Source: Allobosea sp. UNC402CLCol
GTDB lineage: Bacteria; Pseudomonadota; Alphaproteobacteria; Rhizobiales; Beijerinckiaceae
DNA length: 64,000 nt
Assembly (NCBI RefSeq): GCF_000745475.1
Contig: NZ_JQJJ01000008.1
Location: forward strand, 372,001-436,000
Direction: 5' to 3'
The position numbers were made by a program, and so were the translations under genes. Below, in pieces: positions 7,083-15,350 of this stretch (positions within the stretch are counted from its first letter, which is position 1; the number at the start of each line of letters is the position of its first letter). The notes beneath the pieces were generated by a model. It ran no database searches. It was not told the origin of the DNA and saw only the letters and a program-made list of their open reading frames with translations.

Positions 7083-8600
7083 TCAGTTCATCGCCACCGC
7101 GACGAAGCGGACCTCGCCCTGGCCGTTGGAAACCAGCAGAAGGGCGGACTTCTTGCCCTCCTTCTTCAGCGCATCGAGGCGCTTGGTCAGCTCGTCCGGC
7201 GTGTTGACCGGCTCCTGCCCGACCTCGACGATCAGCTCGCCGACCATGATGCGCTTGTCGGCGGCGTTCGAGTTCGGATCGACCTTCGTCACGACGACGC
7301 CCTTCAGCCCGTCCTTGATCGAATAGCGCTTCCTGAGCTCGTCGTTCTGGGCCGAGAGTTCGAGGCCGAGCGCGCTGGTCACCGCCGGCTTCGCCGCTTC
7401 CGGAGTGGGCTTGCTGGCGGAGGCGGTCTGGACCTTCTCGCCATCTTCGAGGCGGCCGAGCTTGACCGTCTTGATCTCTTCCTTGCCCTTGCGGACGATC
7501 GTGACCGGCACGTCCTTGCCGACCGGCGTCGCGGCGACGATGCGCGGCAGATCGCGCGAATCCTTCACGTCCTTGCCGTCGAACTTGGTGATCACGTCGC
7601 CGGTCTCGAGGCCGGCCGGCTTGCCCGGGCCCTTCTCGTCGACGCCGGCGATCAGCGCGCCGCGCGCCGTGCCCAGTCCCAGCGCATCCGCGGTGGCGTC
7701 GTCGATGCTCTGGATGCGCACGCCGAGCCAGCCGCGGCGCGTCTCGCCGAATTCACGCAACTGCTCGACCACGTTCGCCGCCAGCGCGGCCGGCACGGCG
7801 AAGCCGATGCCGACCGAGCCGCCGGTCGGCGACAGGATCGCCGTGTTGATGCCGATGACCTCGCCGGCCATGTTGAACAGCGGGCCGCCGGAATTGCCCT
7901 TGTTGATGGCCGCGTCGGTCTGGATATAGGTGTCGTACGGCCCCTGGCTGATGTCGCGGTTGCGGGCCGAGATGATGCCCGACGAGACCGAGCCGCCGAG
8001 GCCGAACGGGTTGCCGATCGCCATCACCGGGTCGCCGATCCGCATCTTGTCGGAATCGCCGAACTTCACGGAGGGCAGCGGCTTGTCGTGCTTCACCCGC
8101 AGCACGGCGAGATCGACCTTGGTGTCCTTGCCGATGACCTCGGCCTTGAGCCGCAGGCCGTCACCGAAGATCACCGTGATCTCGTTGGCGTCGCCGATGA
8201 CGTGGTTGTTGGTGACGACGATGCCCGACGGGTCGATGACGAAGCCCGAACCCGCCGATTGCGACCGGCGCTGCTGCGGCGCCTGGCGCTCGCCCTGCTG
8301 GTTGCGGCGGTTGAAGAACTCCTCGAACAGGTCGCCGAAGGGCGTATCGGGGCCGAGCTGCGGCAATTGCGGCAGGTTGCGGCCCTTGGTGTCGCTGGTC
8401 GTAACGGCGGAGATGTTGACCACCGCCGGCATCACCTTGTCGACGAGGTCGGCGAGCGAGGTCTGACCTTGCAGCAAGGGGGTATTGGCTCTGGCCTGCG
8501 CCGGCGCCAGCACCGGCGTCAGCAGCGCCAGGCCGGCCACGCCGGCCGCGAGCGCGATGCGGACGGACCGGGCAGCCACGGGAACGGTTTTCAATGCCAT
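7083..8600 (-). CDS. degP: Periplasmic serine endoprotease DegP/Do family
   Basis: A 505-residue HtrA-family protease and chaperone acting on misfolded periplasmic proteins. A signal peptide covers about 1-33 (cleavage near ARA-NT). The trypsin-like domain contains the full triad: His133 (TNNHVIG), Asp163 (VDLAVLRV) and Ser237 (NKGNSGGPL). Two PDZ domains follow, at about 265-360 and 400-495. A Gln/Arg-rich stretch near 95-115 is the regulatory LA-type loop. The ATG at 8600 is preferred to one at 8612 because GAGGA lies at a good distance before it. The gene follows hflK, hflC and a DUF2065 gene, as in other Rhizobiales, pointing to a shared membrane quality-control role. Confidence 0.96.
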   Translation of the reverse strand: MALKTVPVAARSVRIALAAGVAGLALLTPVLAPAQARANTPLLQGQTSLADLVDKVMPAVVNISAVTTSDTKGRNLPQLPQLGPDTPFGDLFEEFFNRRNQQGERQAPQQRRSQSAGSGFVIDPSGIVVTNNHVIGDANEITVIFGDGLRLKAEVIGKDTKVDLAVLRVKHDKPLPSVKFGDSDKMRIGDPVMAIGNPFGLGGSVSSGIISARNRDISQGPYDTYIQTDAAINKGNSGGPLFNMAGEVIGINTAILSPTGGSVGIGFAVPAALAANVVEQLREFGETRRGWLGVRIQSIDDATADALGLGTARGALIAGVDEKGPGKPAGLETGDVITKFDGKDVKDSRDLPRIVAATPVGKDVPVTIVRKGKEEIKTVKLGRLEDGEKVQTASASKPTPEAAKPAVTSALGLELSAQNDELRKRYSIKDGLKGVVVTKVDPNSNAADKRIMVGELIVEVGQEPVNTPDELTKRLDALKKEGKKSALLLVSNGQGEVRFVAVAMN

Positions 8601-8725
8601 TTGAATCCTCATGACGGAAAAAGGCAGGCCGATCGATGCGGCACAACTCTCGCGCCGAATTGAACTCCGAAATGCGGCGGAAGGGCGACGCACAATCGTG
8701 TCATCGAACACGATCGCGGGATAGT

Positions 8726-8917
8726 CTACCAGCTTCCGCGCGCGATCCAGACCAGGATCACGCCGAGCACCGCCGAGCCGAGCCCGATCAGACGCATCCG
8801 ATCGGGCGGCGTCTCCGCCGCGCTGCGCAGGGCATCCTTCGCCAGATGCGGAATCGAAGCGAAGAGAATGCCCTCGATGGCGAAGACCAGGCCGAGCGCC
8901 GCGATGAAGTCGAACAT
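8726..8917 (-). CDS. DUF2065 small inner-membrane protein
   Basis: A 63-residue protein with two hydrophobic segments (about 3-22 and 42-60) separated by a charged loop with PPDRMRLIGLGS. This matches DUF2065 (YjeT-like) proteins, which are regularly found just downstream of hflC. It starts 18 bases after the hflC stop. Function is unknown; the position suggests a partner of the HflKC complex. Confidence 0.88.
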   Translation of the reverse strand: MFDFIAALGLVFAIEGILFASIPHLAKDALRSAAETPPDRMRLIGLGSAVLGVILVWIARGSW

Positions 8918-8935
8918 CCGCGTCGCTCGCTATGA

Positions 8936-9877
8936 TCAGGGCCGTGCCGGCACGGGAGCCGGGTTTGCCGGCGCGGCCTGAGATTGCGCCTGTCCGCCCC
9001 CGCGCTGCGTGTTCGGCCCGTTGAAGAACTGGAAGAACGGCGAATCGGGGGTCAGCACCATGCGCGTATCGCCCGGCTTGATGCTCGCCTCATAGGCCTG
9101 CATCGAGCGGTAGAAGGCGAAGAACTCCGGATCCTTGCCGAAGGCCTCGGCGAACACCCTGTTGCGCTCGCCTTCGCCCTGGCCGCGGATCTCGTCGGAC
9201 TTTTGCTGCGCTTCCGCGACGATCACGGTCGCGTCCCTGTCGGCCCTTGCGCGGATCTCCTGCGCCTGCTGACCGCCGAGCGCGCGCGCTTCCGCCGCCT
9301 CGCGCTGACGTTCGGTCTGCATGCGCTGGAACACCGCCGCCGAGTTCGCCGCCGGCAGGTCGACGCGACGCAGCTTGACGTCGACGACCGTCATGCCGAA
9401 GCGCGCCGCCTCGCGGTTCACCACGTCGCGGATGCGGGCCATCAGCCGCGACCGCTCGGTGCGCACCACATCGACGAAGGTCGCATCCGCCAGGACCGAA
9501 CGGACATTGCCGTTGACGATCGAGGTAAGCTGCGAATTCGCCCGCGGGATGTTGTTGACCGCCTGGTAGAAGCGCAGCGGATCGGAGATCCGGTAGCGCG
9601 TGAAGGCATCGACCACCAGACGCTTCTGGTCTGAGGCGATGATCTCCTGCGCCGGCAGATCGAGGTCGAGGATGCGGTTGTCGAGCAGCGTCACCGTCTC
9701 GATCGGCGCGAACCATTTGAAATAGAGGCCGGGCTCGGTCTTGACCGCGCGCACCGCGCCCAGCCTGAGCACGAGCGCCGACTGCGTCTGCGAGACGATG
9801 AAGGTGCAGGCGTAGAACACGGCCGCGACGGCGACGAGGACGACGACAAGAGCCGCCCGAAGGAAGGAACCGTTCAT
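8936..9877 (-). CDS. hflC: Protease modulator HflC
   Basis: A 313-residue SPFH/band-7 protein that forms with HflK a membrane complex controlling the FtsH protease. One N-terminal membrane helix (about 8-28) is followed by the SPFH domain and a long charged, Ala/Glu/Arg-rich coiled coil (about 180-240). The C-terminal tail is rich in Gln, Ala and Pro. Its ATG overlaps the hflK stop by four bases (ATGA), so the two subunits are made together. Confidence 0.96.
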   Translation of the reverse strand: MNGSFLRAALVVVLVAVAAVFYACTFIVSQTQSALVLRLGAVRAVKTEPGLYFKWFAPIETVTLLDNRILDLDLPAQEIIASDQKRLVVDAFTRYRISDPLRFYQAVNNIPRANSQLTSIVNGNVRSVLADATFVDVVRTERSRLMARIRDVVNREAARFGMTVVDVKLRRVDLPAANSAAVFQRMQTERQREAAEARALGGQQAQEIRARADRDATVIVAEAQQKSDEIRGQGEGERNRVFAEAFGKDPEFFAFYRSMQAYEASIKPGDTRMVLTPDSPFFQFFNGPNTQRGGGQAQSQAAPANPAPVPARP

Positions 9878-11028
9878 CGGGTCGCTCCCTGCTGCTGGCC
9901 GCCCCGGGCGGGTTGCCTCTGCAATTGGTCGAGCGGCAGATAGGGCACCACGCCCTGGCCGTTGCCCGTCGAGTCGAGGATGATCTTGTCGGTTCCGCCC
10001 ATCACGCGTTCCATCGTCTCCAGGAAGAGGCGCTCGCGCGTCACGCCCGGAGCATTCTTGTACTGCTCGTAGACCGCGTTGAAGCGGCTGGCCTGACCGC
10101 GCGCTTCCGCCACGGTCTGCTCCTTGTAGGCTTCAGCCGACTGCACGAGCTGGGCGGCGCGACCGCGCGACTCGGGCACGACGCGGTTGGCATAGGTCTG
10201 CGCCTCGTTGCGCAGGCGCTCCTGGTCGGCACGCGCCGCCTGGACGTCGCGGAAGGCGTCGATGACCTGCTGCGGCGGATCGACCTTCTGGAGCTGCACG
10301 AGCCGGATCTGCACGCCGGCATTATAGCCGTTGAGCGTATCCTGCATGAGCTGGCGCACTTCCGTCTCGATCGCGCCACGGTCAGTGGTCAGCACCGGCT
10401 GGATGTTGCGCCGGCCGATGATCTCGCGCATCGCGCCCTCGGCCACGGCTTTGACGGTGCCGGGCGGGTCCTGGATGTTGAAGACGTAGTTCTCGGGCGC
10501 GGCCGGGTCGATCTGCCACTGCACGATGAAATCGATGTCGACGATGTTCTCGTCGCCGGTGAGCATCAGGCTTTCCTCGATCACGTCAGTCTGGCGCGAC
10601 TGGCGCACCGCCTCGACGGTCCGGAAGCCGACCTCGGTGGTGATGACGTTCGTAACCTGCGGCTTGACCACATTGCCGATCGGATAGGGCCAGTTCCAGT
10701 TGGCGCCCTCGCCCGTCTTGCCGACGAACTTGCCGAACACGACGTTGAGGCCGACCTCGTTGGGCCGCACGAAATAGAATCCGGACAGAAGCCAGATCGC
10801 GATCAGCACCAGCGCGCCGAGCGCAAGGCCGCGGCCGCCGAGATTGCCGCCGGGAACGAGATTCTTCAGCCGGTCCTGGCTGCGCCGCAGAATTTCCTCG
10901 AGGTCGGGCGGATTGCCATTGCCCCCGCCGGAGCCGCCGCCCCATGGGCCGCCACCGCCACTGCCTCCGCGCTGGCCCCAGGGTCCGCCCCCGCCGCTGC
11001 CGCCGCCGCTCTGGTTACTCCAAGGCAT
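9874..11028 (-). CDS. hflK: FtsH protease activity modulator HflK
   Basis: A 384-residue SPFH/band-7 protein, partner of HflC. The first 37 residues are a Gly/Trp/Ser-rich cytoplasmic tail (repeats of GGGGPWG), followed by a membrane helix at about 70-92 (ALGALVLIAIWLLSGFYFV) and the SPFH domain (FVRPNEVGLNVVFGKF onwards) with a coiled coil near 265-315. It is the first gene of the hflK-hflC-DUF2065-degP unit and lies 159 bases downstream of folA. Confidence 0.96.
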   Translation of the reverse strand: MPWSNQSGGGSGGGGPWGQRGGSGGGGPWGGGSGGGNGNPPDLEEILRRSQDRLKNLVPGGNLGGRGLALGALVLIAIWLLSGFYFVRPNEVGLNVVFGKFVGKTGEGANWNWPYPIGNVVKPQVTNVITTEVGFRTVEAVRQSRQTDVIEESLMLTGDENIVDIDFIVQWQIDPAAPENYVFNIQDPPGTVKAVAEGAMREIIGRRNIQPVLTTDRGAIETEVRQLMQDTLNGYNAGVQIRLVQLQKVDPPQQVIDAFRDVQAARADQERLRNEAQTYANRVVPESRGRAAQLVQSAEAYKEQTVAEARGQASRFNAVYEQYKNAPGVTRERLFLETMERVMGGTDKIILDSTGNGQGVVPYLPLDQLQRQPARGGQQQGATR

Positions 11029-11187
11029 TCCGGGCCCGTTCCCTTCCGTTCATTGTGCTTGAGGCCGAGCCATAGGTGAATGGCGGCCATTTGTCAGCGC
11101 CTCGGGGAGAGACGCTCGCCTGACTTGGTCATGGGCCATGAATTCGTCAACGGCGCAAGTCGCTCGTCATGCTCGGAAAAGCGACGA

Positions 11188-11724
11188 TCAGCCGCGCCCC
11201 GCCCCGGCGCGCCGCCGATAGCTTGCGAAAGTGAAGGGGTGTTCGTTGTCGGAATCGGCCGGATGGCTCTCCCGCGCGGTTTCGACGAAGGCGCCCTTCT
11301 CCCAGGGCGGAAAGACCGCGTCGCCCCTAGGAGCGGCGTGGACGAGCGTCAGTTCGAGCCTGTCGGCCAGGGGCAGCATCTGGGCGTAGATTTCGGTGCC
11401 GCCGCCGATGATGACGGCATGGGCGTTCATCTCCCGCCCCAGCCTCTGGCCCAGCGCCACCGCCTCCTCGACCGTATGTGCGACATCGACGCCATCGGCA
11501 TTGAAGCCGGGATCGCGTGTCAGCACGATGGTCCGGCGCCCCGGCAGCGGCTTGCCGATGGAGAGATAGGTCTTGCGCCCCATGATGATCGGGCACCCCG
11601 TCGTGAGTTGGCGAAAGCGCCGCAGATCGGTCCTCAACCGCCAGATCAACTGGTTGTCGCTGCCGATCACGCCATTATCGGCAACCGCCGCGACGAGGAC
11701 GAGAGGAAGCGCCGCCATCGCCAT
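11188..11724 (-). CDS. folA: Dihydrofolate reductase
   Basis: A 178-residue enzyme that reduces dihydrofolate to tetrahydrofolate with NADPH. Family signatures are VAAVADNGVIGSDNQLIW near the N-terminus, DLRRFRQLTTGCPIIMGRKTYLSIGKPLPGR in the centre, and the cofactor-binding VIIGGGTEIYAQML. The ATG at 11724 overlaps the stop of the upstream GNAT gene by one base (TGATG); a second ATG two codons on (11718) is also possible. In most Rhizobiales thyA, which makes the dihydrofolate, lies next to folA; here it is about 9.3 kb away at 21054-21956. Confidence 0.95.
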   Translation of the reverse strand: MAMAALPLVLVAAVADNGVIGSDNQLIWRLRTDLRRFRQLTTGCPIIMGRKTYLSIGKPLPGRRTIVLTRDPGFNADGVDVAHTVEEAVALGQRLGREMNAHAVIIGGGTEIYAQMLPLADRLELTLVHAAPRGDAVFPPWEKGAFVETARESHPADSDNEHPFTFASYRRRAGAGRG

Positions 11725-12206
11725 CAGCCCACGGCGGCGAGCTTCGCCAGCGCCTCGCCCTCGAGCCGCTTCACCGTCCACTCGTCCTGCGCTTTGGCGC
11801 CGATGGAGCGGTAGAACACGCGCGACGGCTCGTTCCAGTTCAGCACCCACCAGGCGAGGCGCGGCAGGTCCTCCGCGACGCAACGCTGCGCCAGCCGCGC
11901 CATCAGAGCCTTGCCGATGCCACGCCCGCGCTGCCCCGGCCGCACGAAGAGATCTTCGAGCCAGATGCCGTGCCGACCCCTGAAGGTCGAATAGGTATAG
12001 AACCAGAGCGCGAAGCCGACCGGCTCGCCATCCCATTCGGCGATGTCGCAGAAGACACGCGGATTGTCGCCGAAGAGCGAGGCCGCGATTTCGTCCTCGG
12101 TCGCGACGACCTCGTGCAGCAGCTTCTCGTATTCGGCGAGTTCCTTGACGAAGCTCAGCACGAGTCCGGCTTCGCCGGAGCGCGCGGGACGGATGGAAAG
12201 AGTCAT
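11724..12206 (-). CDS. GNAT family N-acetyltransferase
   Basis: A 160-residue single-domain GNAT protein. The acetyl-CoA binding loop is visible as RPGQRGRGIGKALM (about 90-103), preceded by the IWLEDLFV strand, and the C-terminal LNWNEPSRVFYRSIGA is typical of diamine/thialysine acetyltransferase-like members. The substrate is unknown. It is translationally coupled to folA through TGATG, an arrangement that suggests co-expression, not a shared pathway. Confidence 0.88.
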   Translation of the reverse strand: MTLSIRPARSGEAGLVLSFVKELAEYEKLLHEVVATEDEIAASLFGDNPRVFCDIAEWDGEPVGFALWFYTYSTFRGRHGIWLEDLFVRPGQRGRGIGKALMARLAQRCVAEDLPRLAWWVLNWNEPSRVFYRSIGAKAQDEWTVKRLEGEALAKLAAVG

Positions 12207-12590
12207 GCGGCGATCGGAGCCTCGATGGTCGAATGAGCGTTGCCGTAAGTGTGGTCGAAACGATGTGTAGCGACCCGCGACGGACCGGGCCACCCCGCTC
12301 GGGGCTTGTGCACATGGGTTGCCGGCGCACGCGGCGGGATCGCACGTTCTGCTTGTTCGCGTGGTCGGCCCGATACGCCGTGCGAGCCTCAAGGTTTGAA
12401 CGGAACTGCAAAATTTGGAGTGAGGCTCGGAGACCGCGAACGCAGGTTACGGAAGGCCTCGGACGAGACCGGAGCCTCTCGAAGGCGCTGGGAACGGCCA
12501 ATCGGGCGCGGCAGCCGGAGCCTCGACCCGGTCATCCGCGCTGGAATGCTTTGTGCTTGGCGCGCCTCCTTTGTCACGAGACCCATCATC
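12207..12590. other. Intergenic region upstream of uppP and GNAT gene
   Basis: This 384-base divergent region should hold the promoters of the GNAT-folA unit (leftward) and of uppP (rightward). The uppP reading frame stays open through most of it, but the implied residues are Arg/Gly/Ser-rich with no family likeness and there is no good ribosome-binding site, so I treat it as non-coding. I see no terminator, repeat or RNA gene. Confidence 0.5.
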
Positions 12591-13466
12591 ATGGCAGCAG
12601 CCGCTTGTTCCGCCGGACTCGACACCGGGTTCGCCGCTCTCGACTTCGGTCAGGTCATCGTGCTCGGGCTCGTCCAGGGCGTCAGCGAATTGCTGCCGAT
12701 CTCCTCGACGGCTCATATGCGGGTCGTGCCGGCCCTGCTCGGCTGGCCCGATCCCGGCTCCGCCTTCTCGGCGCTGATGCAACTGGCAGCGCTGGCGGCC
12801 GTGATCAGCTATTTCAGGCGCGATGTCGGCAGCATCGCCGGCGGGGCGCTGGCCGCGGTGAGAACCCGCCGCTTCGCGGAAGGGCCGGGCCGGCTGGCGC
12901 TCGGCATCGTCCTGGCGACGATCCCGATCGTCATTGCCGGTGTCGCGCTCGCGCCCCTGCTCAACCGGTGCGGTTCGCCTCTGCGCGCGCTGGGGGTGAT
13001 CGGCGCGACATCGCTGGTGATGGCGCTGCTGCTCGCAGCGACGGAATGGTTCGCAAGCCATCGCCGGACGGTGGAGCAGGCCGGCTTCCGGGATTTCCTG
13101 CTGGTCGGCCTGGCTCAGGTCGGGGCCCTGATCCCCGGCGTCTCGCGGTCGGGCTCGACCCTGACGGCGGCGCTGGGCCTCGGCTTCAAGCGCGCCGAGG
13201 CGGCGCGGCTGTCCTTCCTGCTCGGCCTGCCGGCCATCGCGCTGGCCGGGCTGAAGGAAGCCTGGGAGATCGCCAGGGCCGGCATCGACGCCCATGCCGT
13301 GGCGCTGCTGGTGGTCGGGCTGATCGCCGGCTCGCTCGCGTCCTTCGCCGCGATCTGGGGCTTGATGCGGTATCTCGAGCGGATGTCGAGCTGGGTCTTC
13401 GTGATCTACCGGGCCGGGATGGGCATCTTCCTCCTCTGGGCCGTCGCGACCGGGTTTCTGGCCTGA
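12591..13466 (+). CDS. uppP: Undecaprenyl-diphosphatase
   Basis: A 291-residue polytopic membrane phosphatase (BacA family) that recycles undecaprenyl diphosphate, the lipid carrier of cell-wall precursors. The two signature motifs are present: LVQGVSELLPISSTAHM near residues 26-42 and IPGVSRSGSTLTAALGLGF in the second half. About eight hydrophobic segments are visible. The ATG at 12591 was chosen from the start of conserved sequence; the upstream ribosome-binding site is weak. It is the first gene of a block inserted between folA/GNAT and thyA. It converges with the response regulator at 13533, with a GC-rich hairpin (13497-13514) between. Confidence 0.93.
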   Translation: MAAAACSAGLDTGFAALDFGQVIVLGLVQGVSELLPISSTAHMRVVPALLGWPDPGSAFSALMQLAALAAVISYFRRDVGSIAGGALAAVRTRRFAEGPGRLALGIVLATIPIVIAGVALAPLLNRCGSPLRALGVIGATSLVMALLLAATEWFASHRRTVEQAGFRDFLLVGLAQVGALIPGVSRSGSTLTAALGLGFKRAEAARLSFLLGLPAIALAGLKEAWEIARAGIDAHAVALLVVGLIAGSLASFAAIWGLMRYLERMSSWVFVIYRAGMGIFLLWAVATGFLA

Positions 13467-13532
13467 AATCCTGCAGTGTGAGGCAAGATGGCGAAGGCGT
13501 GCGCGGCCGCACGCGCCCCGGCGTGAGGATGG

Positions 13533-14144
13533 CTATCTCCTGAGCCTGCCTGCGAGCCCGATCAGATCCGCCAGCGTGGCCGCCCCCATCTTCCGCATCA
13601 CCTGGCCGCGATGCACCTTCACCGTCACTTCGCTCAGCTTGAGATCGGCCGCGATCTGCTTGTTCAGGCGGCCTGCGACGACGAAGGCCATGATCTCCTT
13701 CTCGCGCATCGACAGCGTCGCGAAGCGCGCCCCAAGCTCCGCCAGGCTGGCTTCCTGCGCCCTGCGCGCCCGGTCCCGCTCGATCGCCGCGCGCACCGCA
13801 TCCAGCAGATCCTGCTCGCGGAACGGCTTCAGCAGGAATTCCACCGCGCCCGTCTTCATGGCGCGCACGGCCATGGGCACATCGCCATGGCCGGTCAGGA
13901 AAACGATCGGAAGCGGATCGCCCATCCCTGCGAGCTCCGCCTGGAAATCCATGCCGCTCGGCCCGGGCATCCTGACATCGAGGACGAGGCAGCTCGGCCT
14001 TTCCAGGCGCCTGTGCAGCGCAAAGTCCTGGACCGAACCGAAGGCCGCCACCGCATAGCCGACGGAGCGGAACAGGCTGTCCAGCCCGTCGCGGACGGAA
14101 GGATCGTCGTCGACGACGAAGACGATCGGCGGCTCGTCAGCCAT
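13533..14144 (-). CDS. FixJ/NarL-type response regulator
   Basis: A 203-residue two-component regulator. The receiver domain (about 6-120) has the acidic pocket VVDDDPSVRDG, the phosphorylation site Asp56 (LVLDVRMPGPSG) and the conserved Lys in FLLKPF. A LuxR-type helix-turn-helix follows at about 140-200 (LSMREKEIMAFVVAGRLNKQ, then SEVTVKVHR). It overlaps the end of the histidine kinase gene by eight bases, so kinase and regulator are clearly a pair. FixJ-family regulators usually bind short inverted repeats; the palindrome at 19004-19019 in this block is a candidate target. Confidence 0.93.
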   Translation of the reverse strand: MADEPPIVFVVDDDPSVRDGLDSLFRSVGYAVAAFGSVQDFALHRRLERPSCLVLDVRMPGPSGMDFQAELAGMGDPLPIVFLTGHGDVPMAVRAMKTGAVEFLLKPFREQDLLDAVRAAIERDRARRAQEASLAELGARFATLSMREKEIMAFVVAGRLNKQIAADLKLSEVTVKVHRGQVMRKMGAATLADLIGLAGRLRR

Positions 14145-15234
14145 GGTTGCGCTCCGCTGTCGCTGCCCTCACCGGAAGGGTGAAACCGAAGACCATGCCG
14201 CGCGGAGGATTGGCCGCGGCATAGATCGTCCCGCCATGGGCCTCGACGATCGAGCGGCTGATGGCCAGCCCCATGCCCATCCCACCGGGTTTGGTCGAAT
14301 GGAAGGCGTCGAAGATCCGCTCGATGGCGGCGGGGGCGAGGCTCACGCCGGTATCGCGGATGCTCACGGTGACTCTCTCGCCATCGGTTGCCGCGCCGAC
14401 CAGCATGTCTCGCGGCCCGGTTTCCTGCTGACCGATGGCCTCGGCCGCGTTCACCAGCAGATTGAGGACGACCTGCTGCAGCTGGACCCGGTCGGCGATC
14501 ACCGGCGGCAGATCATCGGCCAGGTCGGTCCGCAGCGTCACCTGCGCCTTGCGGATCTCGCTGCGCGTCAATGACAGCACGTCCTCGATCAGGGCGGCCA
14601 TATCGACCGTCTCGCGCGAGGGAGGCGCCTTCGCCACCATCCTGCGCACGCGGCCGATCACGTCGCCGGCGCGGTCCGCATCCGCAACGACACGCTCCAG
14701 CGCCCGCCGGGCCTCGGCCGGATCGGCGGGGGTGGCGGCAAGCCAGCGCAGGGCGGCGTGCCCGTTGGCGACGATGCCGGCGAGCGGCTGGCTGACCTCA
14801 TGCGCGATCGAAGCCGTCAGCTCGCCCATCATCGTGACGCGCGAGATATGGGCAAGCTCCGCGCGCGCCTGGCGGGCGCGGGCTTCGGCGGCCTCGATCC
14901 GTATCGCCAGATAGGTCGTAGCCCCGATCGCAATCAGGCTGAGGAGGCAGTTGACCAGCCCGGCATGCTCCGCCCCGCGCGGGGTGAGCAGATAGCTGAG
15001 GATCGTCAACCCGGCGCTGGACGCGCCGACCCAGAGCACGACCGCCGGCCGGTCAAACCACACCGAAACCAGGATCACCGCGACATAGAGGACCGCAACC
15101 GCGATCTCCAGATCGGTATAGGTATCCGCGAGAAAGATGGCGGCCGCCAGCAAGGCCAGGCTCAGGCCAAGCCCGGCCTTCCCGAGGCGGAAACGCTCAC
15201 GGTCGAGCACGCGCATCGCCTCCCCCACGGACAT
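14137..15234 (-). CDS. Membrane-bound sensor histidine kinase
   Basis: A 365-residue kinase with four predicted membrane helices in the first 112 residues (about 22-36, 43-60, 64-84, 94-112) and no large periplasmic domain, so it probably senses something in or near the membrane. The phospho-acceptor is His145 in SIAHEVSQPLAG. The ATP-binding domain has the N box NLLVNAAEAI and a G1 box DTGVSL in which the usual second Gly is Ser, then GGMGMGLAISRSIVEAHGG. The Pro after HEVSQ places it with FixL/DctB-like kinases. It is followed directly by its regulator and preceded by the ABC transporter genes on the same strand. Confidence 0.92.
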   Translation of the reverse strand: MSVGEAMRVLDRERFRLGKAGLGLSLALLAAAIFLADTYTDLEIAVAVLYVAVILVSVWFDRPAVVLWVGASSAGLTILSYLLTPRGAEHAGLVNCLLSLIAIGATTYLAIRIEAAEARARQARAELAHISRVTMMGELTASIAHEVSQPLAGIVANGHAALRWLAATPADPAEARRALERVVADADRAGDVIGRVRRMVAKAPPSRETVDMAALIEDVLSLTRSEIRKAQVTLRTDLADDLPPVIADRVQLQQVVLNLLVNAAEAIGQQETGPRDMLVGAATDGERVTVSIRDTGVSLAPAAIERIFDAFHSTKPGGMGMGLAISRSIVEAHGGTIYAAANPPRGMVFGFTLPVRAATAERNHG

Positions 15235-15350
15235 CCCGCACCGCTTGCCGGACCGGGCTCGTCCCGGGCGGCATCCCCGATCAAGTACCGCAAGCGGCTC
15301 CGTTCGACCATTGCGCCCTGAGCGCGGCGGGCGCTCGGCCCGGGAGCGCC

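Noticed and set aside
12249..12590. An N-terminal extension of uppP
   Set aside because: The extra residues are Arg/Gly-rich, do not resemble the family, and have no ribosome-binding site.
13497..13514. Terminator between uppP and the response regulator
   Set aside because: GCGTGCG and CGCACGC form a stem, but no T run follows on either strand, so I mention it only in the uppP entry.
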